From contig OX419756.1 in the NCBI GenBank assembly GCA_948567375.1, positions 24,876,333 through 24,940,332 of the forward strand: a stretch of DNA of 64,000 nucleotides, read 5' to 3'. Made by a program: the position numbers and the translations under genes. How positions within the stretch are numbered: the stretch's first letter is position 1; each line of letters starts with the position of its first letter. Shown here in pieces: positions 1 through 12,049 of this stretch. Below the pieces are notes generated by a model, which saw only the letters and a list, made by a program, of their open reading frames with translations, had not been told where the DNA came from and did not search any database. The DNA comes from Lunularia cruciata. Its lineage: Eukaryota; Streptophyta; Marchantiopsida; Lunulariales; Lunulariaceae.

Positions 1-70
1 GTCATCACTTCCACCATTACCAAAGAGAAATACACAATATGCCTAGAAGGAAAGAACCTAAGTGCAATAT
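1..70. other. Flanking sequence, nothing recognised
   Basis: This short stretch lies outside the first solo LTR. Its last bases (AATAT) are one half of the likely target duplication. I see no gene. Confidence 0.4.
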
Positions 71-556
71 TGTAATACCAATAGCTAGACATATGATCCA
101 GAGATGCAATTTGGTTTGGTAACATCTAGAAGGATATTATATGATCAACTAAGTAGATCAGACAGAAGTATCACCAAAAAGAGTACTTCTACTAATAGAC
201 CAAAAACCAAAACATGCTTGAAGACTTTAGAATCAATAGCTAGACATATGATCTAAAGGTAGAATTTGGGTTATTGACATCTGGAAGGATGTTATACATA
301 ATGGACTAAGTAGATCAGGTAAAGGTATCACAAAAAGAGCACTTCTACGCATAGGTCAGAAACCAAAATAGGCATTAAAACTTTAAAGGCAATTTTGGAG
401 GACCTATCCAAGCAAGTAATCCTATGGTGTAGCTTCCTTGGAGGAGATCCTCTTTGGCTATATAATAAAGAGAAGGTGCATCTTTGGGGCACTAGAGTTT
501 GAGTGTGAAACTTCTGTTTTTTTTGTGTGTTTCTCTCCTATCCTCGGAACATTACA
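71..556. mobile_element. Solo LTR, family S, copy 1
   Basis: The block starts TGTAATACCA and ends ATTACA, the TG...CA form of an LTR. It is flanked by AATAT and AATAC, a 5-bp target duplication with one change. It matches a second block at 60209-60940, including an internal tandem duplication of about 155 bp (units near 77-231 and 232-390, each starting near CAATAGCTAGACATATG) and a TATA-like CTATATAATAAAG near 458. No internal coding region, primer site or second LTR lies beside it, so it is best read as a solo LTR left by recombination. Orientation was not established beyond the shared TATA-like box, which suggests + transcription. The short ORFs across it are chance. Confidence 0.75.
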
Positions 557-2689
557 AATACACACACAACAATCCAAGCCAATTGGGCATAAATTCAAGC
601 ATGCAAGCATGGAGAAGATCCAAACACAAGAAACCTAACAAAACTCTTTGTGCTTTTGGTAGAAATATGCTTAAGAGTATCCTTGTTCTATCAAAGAACT
701 GCTTTTAATCTATACTCCAAGTTTACATCCAATCTGTATTCTAAGTAGGAAAATTCTATACTTTTTGATAAAATACTTTAGCAAGACTAAAATAGGGATA
801 AATTTTCTCTATAACTATAATTTAAATATCCTAGAACTCAATGAAAGCTTGTAAGATAAGATTTCCAATGTTCTAAAGCAAGTCTCAATCTGACCACTAC
901 ATCTCTCTTGACAAGGTCTCAACTTTGTTGTATTTTTGTAGTTCCAACCCTTATTTTGAAACCCGTAAGTGTGGCTCAACTCTTGATTCTTACATAATAT
1001 TTTACCAAATTTTAGCCCAACAATTCATTAAACATTAGAGAACACTTGAGAAAGCTACAATTCTTCCACTCTTGACTTAAATTTGGAGATTTGACATTCA
1101 ATCGTAATTGGACATACAATTGTTCTATTGAGCTCATGATAAAATTTCTGGTAGAGTTTGTTGCACCAAATCTCACTATCTTCAAAACTTGAGCTAGCCT
1201 TATTTTATTTAGTACTTGGTTGTGCTCCTATCTTAAGCTATGTAAATTTTGATAGCTTAATCCAACCCTAATTCCTAGATATGGATCAAATCTCAAGTTG
1301 AGCTAACTTTTGAACTCTACATAGCCAAATATAATTGATACTTGAGTTTACTATTTAAAAAATTCACATGAAATATTTGCACACAGATACAATACCTAAC
1401 CACCAACAAAACTAGAAAGTTTCATATGCTGATTCAAAAGAAACTTGAAAAGTGACCAAAACTCCAAATTTGATCATAATCTCCTTCCCAACACCATGAG
1501 TTCCAATACTCTACTTCTAGTTGATTAGATCAAATTTGAGATTAATTCAAAAATGAAATTTCCTAAGCTCAACAAAACAAGCATTATGTCTTCTTCCCAA
1601 CCCTATTGACAAATCATAAAAAACTAAAATAAAACTCTTAGATTTCTCTAGTTTGTGCACTTGAGTATGAATTTGAACACCCTTGTTTCAATTGATCATA
1701 TCCAACTTATAATCTACTTAAATCCATTACTACTTGTTTTTAGACCAAAATTCAATACTTCTCTCTCTAGCTATGGTCTTTTCTCCCCAAATTCCCTTCC
1801 CTAACCTCCTTAAACATCAAAAATTCAAAACTTTTGATGTTGGGACCCAATTTCTTACTCTTTTGTCACTTAGTCATTTTACCTTTTTGACCCATGAACC
1901 CCACAATTCCACATTGAAAGCATTGAATGAAATTAAATCCTTCTCTTTTTATAAAAGCAAATAAATAGTCAAATCTCAAACGTATCCAAAAGTAAACACA
2001 AGAAAGATGATAAGACCCGAGGTTTCTATCACCAATGCCACAAATACAAGCCCAAAATGTGCTACTATCCAAGCCCAAAAGTGATCATAAAACAAAATCT
2101 AAAGCTTGATGAGAAAAGGATTTGGGAGTGACAAATCAAAAGCATATAACATCTTTGGTTCAAACTCTTTTTCCATGCTCTAGCTCATACACTCAATACA
2201 CTCTCACTCTCCAACATTCTCCTCCCAATCAAGACTCCTAAGACTAAACACCTCCATCCTCTATCAAGTCTCCACCACCTATATACATCAAAGCCCTTAA
2301 AAATAGAACAAGATTGTAGTTCATATGGCCATCACTTAAATATACAAAGATTTCTCACATAGCAATGGTTCAACCATGAGATTTTTCATACAATCTACTC
2401 TAGCATTGTGGAGATAAATAGCACTTGATTACTTTCTCACTAGCTAAGAAAACCACAACACGACATCTATCTCTTCAAACCTATGCATCCTCTAGTATGC
2501 ATCAACCAACTAGTTTACATATTATGATTGGCATCATACCACCTCCTCATGTGATTCTTGAGACTTTGCATCCTCTAGCACTAGATCTTCATTTTGAAAA
2601 TCAAAGAGATCAAACTCTTTGCTTTCTTCTTCTATGTTCAAGCACCTTTCTTGCTGTTTGAAAAGCTTGACATGCTTGTCTACAATTGG
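557..2689. other. AT-rich intergenic stretch
   Basis: No coding sequence, repeat or RNA gene could be recognised here. The ORFs are short, overlap on both strands and show no conserved motif. It may be very old transposon debris. Confidence 0.4.
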
Positions 2690-4830
2690 AACCTTAAATT
2701 TATTTCTGTCTAACTCTTAGTGAGAGTAAGTGGTATTGTAAAGCACACTAACAACCACATAAGGTCCAAAGCAACACTTTGGGAATTTCCTCATAACACT
2801 ATGTTGGTTATCTAGACTACTGTTGTTGATTAGTACCCAATCTTCTCCTTGATTTTCTTTGGTTGCAAGCGGTGATGTTTGTTGAACCTATCCTTATTCC
2901 CAAGACATGCTATCTTAAGCCTCTCAATTACTAGCTCAACATCTTTTACATTTTCTCCAATTGACAAATCTGGAGCGCCAAGAGATCATCCATAGACATC
3001 TGATCTTCCCAAGGCAAGACACTCCATGTGGGTATTTGCTCCTCAATGGGCATAACAAGTTTCTATCCGTTCATCAACTCCATGGGCATGTAACCAGTTA
3101 TCAAACTATAAGTAGTGCAATCTGCCCATAGAGCAAATGTCAAGAGCCTTAGCCACTCTCTCACTCTCCATTGGCATGCTGTCACAATGGTTATCAAAAT
3201 AAGAGGATGACCTTGCTTACTCTTGGCATTCCACTCCAAGTTGTAAGTTGTAGTAATACAATTCACTCCACACCTCTCAAAGAAAACCTTAGTTTCTAGG
3301 GTATTTATCTCTCCTTGATCTGATGTAATTTTTCTAACACATTTGTATCTACAAATCATATCTTCCAACAAAAATCTGCAAACCTCTTTGATGGTTTGTC
3401 CTCAAAGCTCATCCTTCCACTTGGTCAGACAAATCCTCTTGTGCCAAAACCGTGTAGTGCATCTACTATATTCCAACTTGCATAGTAACTAGATCCACAA
3501 CCCTCTTTGAAATACATTGCAAATAGATAGGTAGGATCCAATCCATCTTTATGTTGAAAGTTGAGTATGTTTGGCATATTTTACACATCTACACAAACTA
3601 AACTACATCTTTATACATTTTATATCACCAATATGTCTCTTTTAGCTTGAAAAGATTTTATGATTACTCTTATGTCTAGCCCATAAGCTCTCATGGAATT
3701 CTTAGATCTTTGTGTCTCCACCTTGCACACAACCCATTGTGGAAGCTTGCCCCTTTATTTAGCTTTTTTTTTATAAATAACCCTCTTCTAAAAGGTAGTT
3801 ATACACTTTTGCTTTGTTTATTTGTACCAAGCATAACTCCACTCTGGTTGCTTGTAAAGGAGCTAGGGTATTGCCCAATAACCAATCTTCTTCATAAAGC
3901 TACTTCACAAAGAACTTAAGATGCTCATGCCCTCCTACTTGAGCCTTGAAAAGAAAGTAGTGCATGTATCTTTGGCATCATAGATCATGGACTCATTATT
4001 TGATACTTAGCCCTAGATAGCATATCTCTTATAGGATTATCCTTGCACACTATGTATCAAAACTCAAGATTCAAAGACTTGATGTATGCTAACCATCTTA
4101 GCATTGCAATATCTAGAGTATTACAGTTTTTATTGATCCTTAAAAATGGCAAAAAATCAATCTAAGGAAGGACTACCAATCAAGTAGTCATTCTCTTACT
4201 TCATGTTTGTAACCACTCCTCATAGCTCTCATTTAACCTAAGGGTAGCCTATTTAGCACTCATTCAACTTTGCTCCAAAATGCCCTACATATTGGTTTCC
4301 ATTTTCACCATAATGCCATACTGCCTAACACGTTGCTATGGGATTGGTATGAACCACGAGTATTATTTATTAAGATGGATCATAGCTGATGCATCTTAGT
4401 TTAGGTGATGAAGACAATAATTGTTTAAGCTTTTGAATAGCTTCCGTATATCTCTTGTCCCACCTTAAATTTTGACCTTTCCACAATAAACTATAGAGTG
4501 GATCTGCTAAGTTGGCAAAGTGAAGAATCCATCCATGATAAACATACAAGCTCCCAAAATCTCCTCACATTTTTTGGTGAGTTGTATGTGTTCTTCATTT
4601 GCTAAATTGCATCCACCTTTCTAGGATCAAGTTTGAAACCAAACCATCCACACAAGTGGCCAACAATGAGCACCTCTTGGTGGTCACCATATCATAACTA
4701 AAGGAGATGCTCCTCCTTCATTTAAATACAAAATTATACCAATTATTGTGGTGCTCCCATTTCTTCAAAATTTTCTTTTAATGGTCATATTAGGCTTAAG
4801 TGCTAAGAGAACCATCAAGAATGATAGAAT
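2690..4830 (-). pseudogene. Decayed Ty3/gypsy pol relic (RT/RNase H to integrase)
   Basis: Read on the minus strand, the right part (about 4350-4830) gives a gypsy-like end of RT and start of RNase H, including W-D-K-R-Y...A-I-Q-K-L-K-Q-L-L. The left part (3063-3371) gives an integrase core relic with I-T-S-D-Q-G-E, then T-T-T-Y-N-L-E-W-N, and a tail A-L-W-A-D-C-T-T...T-G-Y-M-P-M-E-L that matches the usual end of the gypsy integrase core. Order RT, RNase H, integrase is the Ty3/gypsy order; copia elements have integrase first. The frame is broken by many stops and shifts and no LTR pair was found, so this is a dead and old fragment. Family-level assignment is firm; the lineage within gypsy is not. 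Confidence 0.7.
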
Positions 4831-5879
4831 TCATGGGAGAAATGCCTCTGATGGTCTTGGCAAGCTAGGATGGGAGAAGCACTCAGAGTGATGTAGGCTA
4901 GAGCAGAAATAATCCTGAGTACTTTTAGGGCAGCCTACTTATAGGATTTTTAGCACTCTAAGTGATGTAACATAATCATGAATGTTGATAGAAAGAATGA
5001 GTATGGAGATCACATGAGTTATAGGATCAAGTATCAGGTTGACAAGCAAAGCTATGTCATAAAGGACATGAGAACCACTCAAAGAGAGGCATAATGATCC
5101 CAAGTGTCTAAGGGTGTCTAGTACTTGGAGTGTTGAAGGATCGTTTAAAGTGCTTGCAAGATGCGCAACACCTAAAGTGCCGGTAGGTGAGGCATACATG
5201 CCCAAGTTCTGAGTGCCACCTTGGCACTTGGGCATGAGTGCCAAGGTGGCACGACAATTTTAACTTGCTGCCAAAAACACTAACCTCCAACTACACTTAC
5301 CACCAACGGCTACTACCTACAAGATAACCATTGGCACTTAGTAGTCAAGTGTAGCATGAGAGAAAGTGGTTGGCAAACAGATTTCCTGGCATGTGGGAGA
5401 GTGACTTTGCCCAAGGACAACATGCAAGGCCTTTTCCTACATAACAATGAGTGCCTACCTACTCTGTAAATGCTAGAGTGCTCAAGAATGACCAAGATCT
5501 GGGTGTATAAATTAAACTACCTGGCCTGTAGTGGCGCTTTTTGCAATCCAACCTATCTTCCTAGCTGATTGGGAAGTATCTTGCAAATTCTGTGGAATGG
5601 TTGGTGCTCAAAGTCACTTTGAAGAGTGGCATTGGGTGCAATCTTAGGTACTCATCATATTCAACCAGCAGCTCATAGCATCTCTTTGTATGCAAGACCA
5701 TGGTAGTTACTCCCAAGACTTACAAGAAGGCTCTTGAGGCCATCCTTAATCCCCTATTGTAAAAAAATGGGCAATATACTACAAGGTGGATGTAATTAGA
5801 AGTAAGCACTTAGGATTCCTCCTATGGAATTGGGAGGTATAAGACTTCCACATGACTCATGAAATGAGAGGTAAGAGAG
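4831..5879. other. Unassigned stretch between two relics
   Basis: Fragments here read like weakly coding sequence in several frames, and the stretch may be the decayed 5' part of the coiled-coil relic that follows. The only firm structure is the perfect hairpin at 5213-5252. No known domain is visible. Confidence 0.3.
5213..5252. repeat. Perfect 16-bp inverted repeat (hairpin)
   Basis: GTGCCACCTTGGCACT at 5213-5228 is exactly complementary to AGTGCCAAGGTGGCAC at 5237-5252, with an 8-base loop TGGGCATG. The arms are GC-richer than their surroundings. It could be a foldback remnant, a transcript hairpin or a chance duplication by inversion. Confidence 0.85.
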
Positions 5880-7780
5880 AGAGACCTTCATGGGGAATGC
5901 GGGGCAATCCACTTCATTTTACTAAGGACCATTGGCAAATGGTACTTGGCCCGGATGTTGGGTTGCAAGAGCAATGACAATAAACACCAAATTTGTAGAC
6001 AAGGAGTTAAGAGCTACTTCAATAGTAAGTGATCCAAGAACAATGGATGGAGTGTAGCTAGTTACAAGGACCCGGCCAAAAGAGCTATTCTTGAGGTAGT
6101 CATGAAATTGTTCAAACAAAAACAAACAACCTACTTAACCAATTGCTTGGCAATGTTCTTTGATTATATGTATGCAAGAGAGCCTATAGATTGGGGTAAA
6201 ATGTTTGACAAGTAGTGCAAGATCCTACATAGGGATTTTGAAGAAAAAGGAGGAACTACTTACATTACTCCATTTGTAATACATAACTACATGGGGACAA
6301 ACCTTCTCAACAAGGTGGAGAAGAAGAGGTTTCCTACTCATTTTCATCCTATAGGTTATTTTGAAGTGCAATCAAAGGACCTACTCAAAGCACCAAGTAT
6401 CAATTAGTGGATGCACAGTTTGTAGAGTTTAGGGTTAGTCCAATTTGTGCAGTTTGTAGAGTTAGTCTAATTTGTGCCTACATATGAAGAAATGGCCTTG
6501 CCCAAGGCTCCAAAGAGGAAGAATACCACCCCAAAGAAGAAACCACTTCCTCCAACCAAGAAATTGAAGTCGAGTGCACAAATTGTTTTGTCCTCTTTGA
6601 GAGATCAAGCCGAGGACATTGCGGTTGATGAAGATGAGGATGAGGAGAAGTAGGGGTCTTTCACTTTGCAAGGATCATCCTTTGCCCCAAGAAATAACAA
6701 AGAAGGAGAAGAAACTTAGGAAGATGCTTAGTCTGCTCCTCAAGTGCAAGACCAAGACATAGACAAAGGCCCTTTAGATGAAGAAGAACACATGGTAGAA
6801 GAAGTGGTAGTGCCTAAGCTGACACCCTTTAGTCTCAAAGTTCAAGAAGATGTAGTTGCAATATAAGTACAAGATTGGTCCAAGTGCTCAAAGGACCAAG
6901 AACTTTGGCTAAGAGAAGGAGAAGAGGCTGATGATCACACAAAGGACAAAGATTGCATTACAAACAATCTCAAAGAGGAGGAGAAAGTTGACAATGTAAC
7001 ATATCTTCTTGAGGCTGCACCAGAATTGCAAATCAAAGTGCAAGAAGCGCTTGTAACATCCAAGTTGGTGCAAGTGCAAGATGGCTCAAATTTCATCATC
7101 CACTTAGTGGGTACTGCATTGCAATTAATGGAAGTATTACTGCCCTAATACCAATTCAAGTGCATTGAGTGTTGGACTACACCAAATTGATCAATGCTAT
7201 GCAGAAGTAGGTTTACACTTGGAAGGCCAAAATGGACTTGGTGAAGGATGAGGTGGCAAAGACCAAAGACCTATACAAGGCAAAGTCTTTGAAGGTAATT
7301 GTCTTGATGCAAAAGAACTAGGAGATAAAGAATAGAAGTCCCACTATTGAGAACAAACAAGATCATCAAGCATCCAAGACCAAGAGGTTTGAGGGAGATT
7401 GGAAGGCATTGTGCTTTGAGATTGACCCGTTCAAGAAGGAAGCCAAAGACCAACTTGACATCAAGTGCCAAGAAATAGACAACACTTTGAGTGCCTTACA
7501 AGAGAAACATGACCAAGTAGTAATGTTGGAGCTATAGATGTAGGAATACCAAAAGGAAGCCGTGACTTAACTAGACATCTTAACAAGGAGGTAGGGGAAG
7601 AGAAGATCAAGCATGCAAAAAGCCTCTAAGTGCTAGAGGAACATAAGGCAGAATGGAGCAGTCAATCAAAGCAAAGAGAAGAAGATAAACTAAAAGTACT
7701 ATACCAATTGGAAGAAACCAAAGCCTTGTTCATAAAGATATTGAAGAAAGAAGGACCAGCACTTCATCCCAGGTAGTTAT
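5880..7780 (+). pseudogene. Decayed coiled-coil ORF, distant relative of the TGAG elements
   Basis: Stitched across frames, this stretch keeps the order seen in the elements at 13498-19928 and 57315-61883. A D-H-W-Q-M-V-L-G-P-D-V-G piece near 5930 parallels D-W-R-S-V-L-G-R-E there. Y-A-R-E-P-I-D-W-G-K-M-F near 6165 parallels F-A-R-E-V-V-D-W-T-K. M-G-T-N-L-L...T-H-F-H-P-I near 6290-6345 parallels L-E-L-N-L-L...L-H-F-Y-P-D. Then come a basic, proline/lysine-rich stretch with an acidic D/E run (6487-6652) and long charged heptad-like segments (7170-7780) consistent with a coiled coil. Stops and shifts interrupt it, and its ends were not located. Function unknown; likely a structural, Gag-like protein by inference only. 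Confidence 0.5.
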
Positions 7781-10465
7781 AATCCAAGGCACTCTTGTGA
7801 AAGGAAGTCCTTCAATTGAACTTGCACTCTTTAGTAAGGAATGCATGTTGTGATGATAGGTTAGGTTACCCATTATTGCCTGACCTGGTAGAAAGAACAC
7901 TAGAAATAGGAGGAAGAAGGTTATGAAGGTTGGGTAAAAAAGTAGGCTCAAATTATTAGTGACAAGTCTATACATGACCTCCCATTTGTAAGCTCCATAA
8001 CTAGGCATCTAGGGTGTTCCTAAAGAGAGAAAAGAAAATTACAATAATTATTTGAAGTATAAAGTTCCATTTCTCTATTTATAAATAATAAATATGTAAA
8101 CTATATATTTCTCTACTAAATGTGTAAACCACTAAATATTTTATCTATAGTTAAGAACCAACAAACAACAAAGAATCACAACAAATGTCCATGTTTCTAA
8201 CCCAAATTGAGTCTCAAATTAAATGAAACTAAACCCATCCAAAATGAGTAAAACCCTATGCCCCTTAAGATAAGTGACCTCTAATCTAAATGAGCAAACC
8301 CAACATAAGCAACATCACCCTACCAAGAATGAATACATACAAGAAAACACATTCCACATGAGAGAACCCATTCCAACAAGCACAATAAAATTAAGCAAAC
8401 CCATATGGAGTAAACCCATTCAAAAATTCATCCATACACATATGCTACTACAAAAAAGCTATTGGTATTGTAATTTAAATATATATCTTAACATAATCTT
8501 TTATTGATATTGATGTCTTATACAAAAATTCATCAGGTGCATGGTTCAAGGCAAGGCACATTTCTACCACCAAATGCTTAGTTTCTTCTCTATTCTGGTG
8601 CTGATAACTCCCACCTCATGCCTCCATGAACTGATGTATTGAATCTACTTTTTCTCTAGATTATTCCTCCTCATCCTCCCATATGTCAGATCTATTAATA
8701 AATAAAGTGTGCAATATAACACAAGTGACTGTCCATTGCAAGATAAAGTATTCTTTTCTTGTTACTCACTCAATACTTGCAAGGAAATCCAACAGGCTTT
8801 TAGTATCCATATGCATTTTTCATTTAGACACATTGTTTGAGCCACAATGGTTGAAACCTTTTTTTCCTGATTGCTTGTTGTTTAAATGAAAGCACCAAAT
8901 GATTCATTGGCATATATCCTACATTGCCTAATAAATATTGATGGTTATCAAACAAAGTCCATGCTCCTATCTAATTTAGATCTAACCAAAGTTCATACTT
9001 CTTTAAACATATCATATCATGATATGATGTGTCACCATTCTTTAGCCACCACTAAACAAACAATAATAAATAATGCTCATCAATAATTTGTCCTCAAGGT
9101 CATAAAGAGGACTAATTCTCCCAGGAAATCTTCTTATCACAGCCACTACTAATAAACACACTCTCCAATAAACTCTTCACAACATGGAAAGGATGATAGA
9201 TTCTCAATAGAAAACCTTTTACCTCATGCAAAGTGCAGAATTATATGCTTGTCATTACATATCAATTAGCTAGTGATTGAGTAAGAACACTTTCACACTT
9301 TCTGATTGAGTAAGAACACTTTCACAAACTAAACTTCCTCATCAATGGTGGGTCCTTATGACAAGGTAAAGAGAGTACAATCCACTAGTTCTATACAAAA
9401 ATCCTTTTTGTGCAAACATGGATACAATTCTGGCTCTCTCCTTGATCCTTGGCCATTAAACTTTATTTTTTATAATGAACAATATTGCATTGATTTTTCT
9501 CTCAATAACTTGGTTGTTGATCTTGCACTAATTCCCCATCAGTTCATTCCTCTAGCAACACAAGTTTCATTTCCACTATGTCTAAATCAATCCATTGCTA
9601 ATGCCAATTGGGAGCCATACATGTGATTGGTATTTTCTTAGATCCCTCCTTCTTTGAAGACATCATGCACTTTCAATACGTCCACTACAGCAATAAGGAG
9701 TTCATATCCATTCTCACTAGCTGTTTCAAAGCTACAAGATCAAGCACCAAAAGAATTCTATATACAAATTTTGTGCTTCTAAAAGTTTGCAATCTTTCCC
9801 TCAAATATTGTCTCTCATGGATCATTTTGCACCATTTGTACAACCTTTCCATATCATCCTCTTCTTTGCTCCATTCCCTTATATCCCAATCCCAAGAGGA
9901 ATCCACCTATTCATCACAATTTTCTAATTCTGCTATTTGAATGCATATCAGATTTTCAATTCATTCCTAGGGAATTATAAGTCCCTAAGGTAAGGCATTA
10001 CACCTTGGTTCAAAGAAAAATCCTATTACATCCTCATGGAGAACTATCACAAGTAGAAATTGTTCAAATTGCAATCAACAATATGGCCAAGAATTAGAGA
10101 TGAAGGAATGCACACTCTATGACAAGTTTTGTTGAAGAATGAATTGTCAAAGGAAGGAATGAGCTTAAATGGAGTGAAAATATCTCTTTTCTGATGGGAG
10201 CCCTGTTGATATTTCAAACTGAATTAAGGGAGTATTAAGGAGGAGCTAATTTATGTCTACACAATATATACATGTTCCTTAATCTCTTGAAATCTAATAA
10301 GAACTTACATGTCACCAAAAAGGTGACCTGAGCTATGAGCTATGGCTATGTGCTATAGCATGTAATATCCTTGTCTATCTTTCACCAATGTCTTGTAAGA
10401 TTCTACATGACCTTCCATAAAATTTCTTTACATGATGCAGAAAATGTCTAATTGAAACCCCGTAT
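7781..10465. other. AT-rich intergenic stretch
   Basis: Several ORFs of 66-110 codons occur (for example 9345-9626 and 9608-9940 on +, 9685-9906 on -), but none has a recognisable domain or a conserved neighbour. I see no repeat structure beyond a short duplicated CTGATTGAGTAAGAACACTT near 9285-9320. Possibly ancient transposon debris. Confidence 0.35.
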
Positions 10466-10565
10466 ATATAAGTGGGGCTTAGCCCCATGTTACCTTTTTT
10501 GTCTCTCCCTTGTACGGCTTGATGGGGTCTTCCCATCCTTCATTTTTCCTATGCGGTTGCCTTTT
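10466..10565 (+). mobile_element. 3' tail fragment of the R2-like family (copy A)
   Basis: This fragment matches the last 100 bases of the element at 44478-48240. It keeps the perfect palindrome GGGGCTTAGCCCC (10474-10486), the hairpin GATGGG-GTCTT-CCCATC (10521-10537) and the terminal GCGGTTGCCTTTTTAC. No coding part remains, as in a severely 5'-truncated insertion made by target-primed reverse transcription. Confidence 0.8.
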
Positions 10566-10636
10566 TACATATATATAAATGAACTTCCTTCATGATACTT
10601 AGGACTTTTGATTTTTGAAGAAATATATATTATACT

Positions 10637-11096
10637 TGTTGAAAGTAAATTTCAAGTGGTAGCACACTTGACATTGATATAGCATGTACCTATACTATAG
10701 GTGTTAGGGCATGTACATAGTACCTAGCACCTAATAGTGGCATTATTTAGGGTTAGAGTATTTAGGTCTTACCTTTGAGAGAGCAATAGTTAATTTGATT
10801 AAGATGTTGGCAGCATATTCAAAGCAACTTGAGCAAGGAGACCAATGAGTAGCAAGCTAGAGAAGCAAGGCCAAACAACACAACCAAGCTTTTCATTAGC
10901 TTAGAACCTACATACTAGCATGTATGTATTCCATTTCTCACTTCATGAGACTAGATTTTCAAAAAGAGGAAATTGGCAAAAGTGCTTTTTGCCAATATAT
11001 GCTTTTTGTTGATATATGTTCTTTTGCCTTTTGGTACTCCTTGTATGTTTTAAATTTTGTGAAAATTTGCATCAATATTCATGAAAATTTTCAATA
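10637..11096 (+). repeat. Copia 1 5' LTR
   Basis: It begins TGTTGAAAGTAAATTTCA and ends TTTCAATA, where the 3' copy has TTTCAACA. Shared landmarks with 20504-20900 include ATATAGCATGTACCTATACT near the start. At 460 bp it is longer than the 3' copy because of a local expansion around CTTTTTGCCAATATATGC. A tRNA primer site after it could not be recognised with confidence. Confidence 0.85.
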
Positions 11097-11119
11097 GGTT
11101 ATTGGTCCACCTTTCCTAG

Positions 11120-11880
11120 TGCACCAAGAGTGATAGAAGGTTATTCCTGTCATGAAATTTTAGAGACTAGAAGAGATCTTTCAGATTTGAGACTAAGGTG
11201 GAACACAATGGGAACAAGGAGCTATGTGAGAGATATAGCACACATTTTTCAATTCAATGGGGAGAATTTCTTCATTTGGAAATTCAAGAAGATGATTGTC
11301 TTCAAGTCAAAGAGACTTACAAGGATCATCATGGGATAGTGACTATAGAACAAGCCAAAGTAGATGAGGAGAGATTGATTGGCAAAGCAAGAATTTTACA
11401 TTTGTCCGGCTATAGGAGAGAAGTATTTACAAAGACTAATCAATTATAGAATTGCAAACCATATGTGAAGTAGATTGAACAATGTGCTTTAGAGAACAAG
11501 CATGTTCTCTACCAAAGATTCTTTCAATTATAAATGAAACCAAGAGAAGAGATAGCAAGTTTTATTAGCCAAATAGAAACTCTCAGTAGTCACTTGAGTA
11601 ACTTTGGTGTTAGAATAGATGGTTCCTCAATTATCACCAAGATTATTTGTAGTTTGCCACAAGCATATCACTATATATTAGCCGCATGGGATAATCTACC
11701 TAAGGAGCAATAAACCATTGAGAGACTCATTGCAAGATTGCTCAAGGAAGTAACCTTGAATAGGTGTGTAGAGGAGAAAGAAGGAAGTTCAAGAGAGAGA
11801 GCTATTCTTGCTACTTATGGAAGAAGCATGAGAGGTAGCAATGATGGCGGACTTAGAAAAGACAAAGATTTTTGAACTAA
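11120..11880 (+). pseudogene. Copia 1 Gag relic
   Basis: The N-terminal part reads F-N-G-E-N-F-F-I-W-K-F-K-K-M, the usual copia Gag opening (F/L-x-G-x-N-Y-x-x-W). Near 11530-11710 another frame gives the typical L-x-x-L-P-x-x-Y region (I-C-S-L-P-Q-A-Y-H) and E-E-I-A-S-F-I. Frameshifts separate the pieces. The zinc knuckle region near 11890-11920 is too damaged to confirm. In an active element this would be the particle-forming protein. Confidence 0.65.
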
Positions 11881-12049
11881 AGAACAAACAAGCTACAAAA
11901 AATGTAAAAAGAAGGGCAGTAGGCAAGAGAATCCCGATGTGAGCAAAACCTCCCAAAAAGAAAGCTGCACAATGTGGCTAATCCTAGAATCAAGTCAATG
12001 CTCTAACAATGTAGATTATTGCATTTACTACTAGTTCTAGCACTTCCAC

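Noticed and set aside
9345-9940. 93- and 110-codon ORFs
   Set aside because: Long for this region, but no domain, homologous copy or neighbour context supports them.
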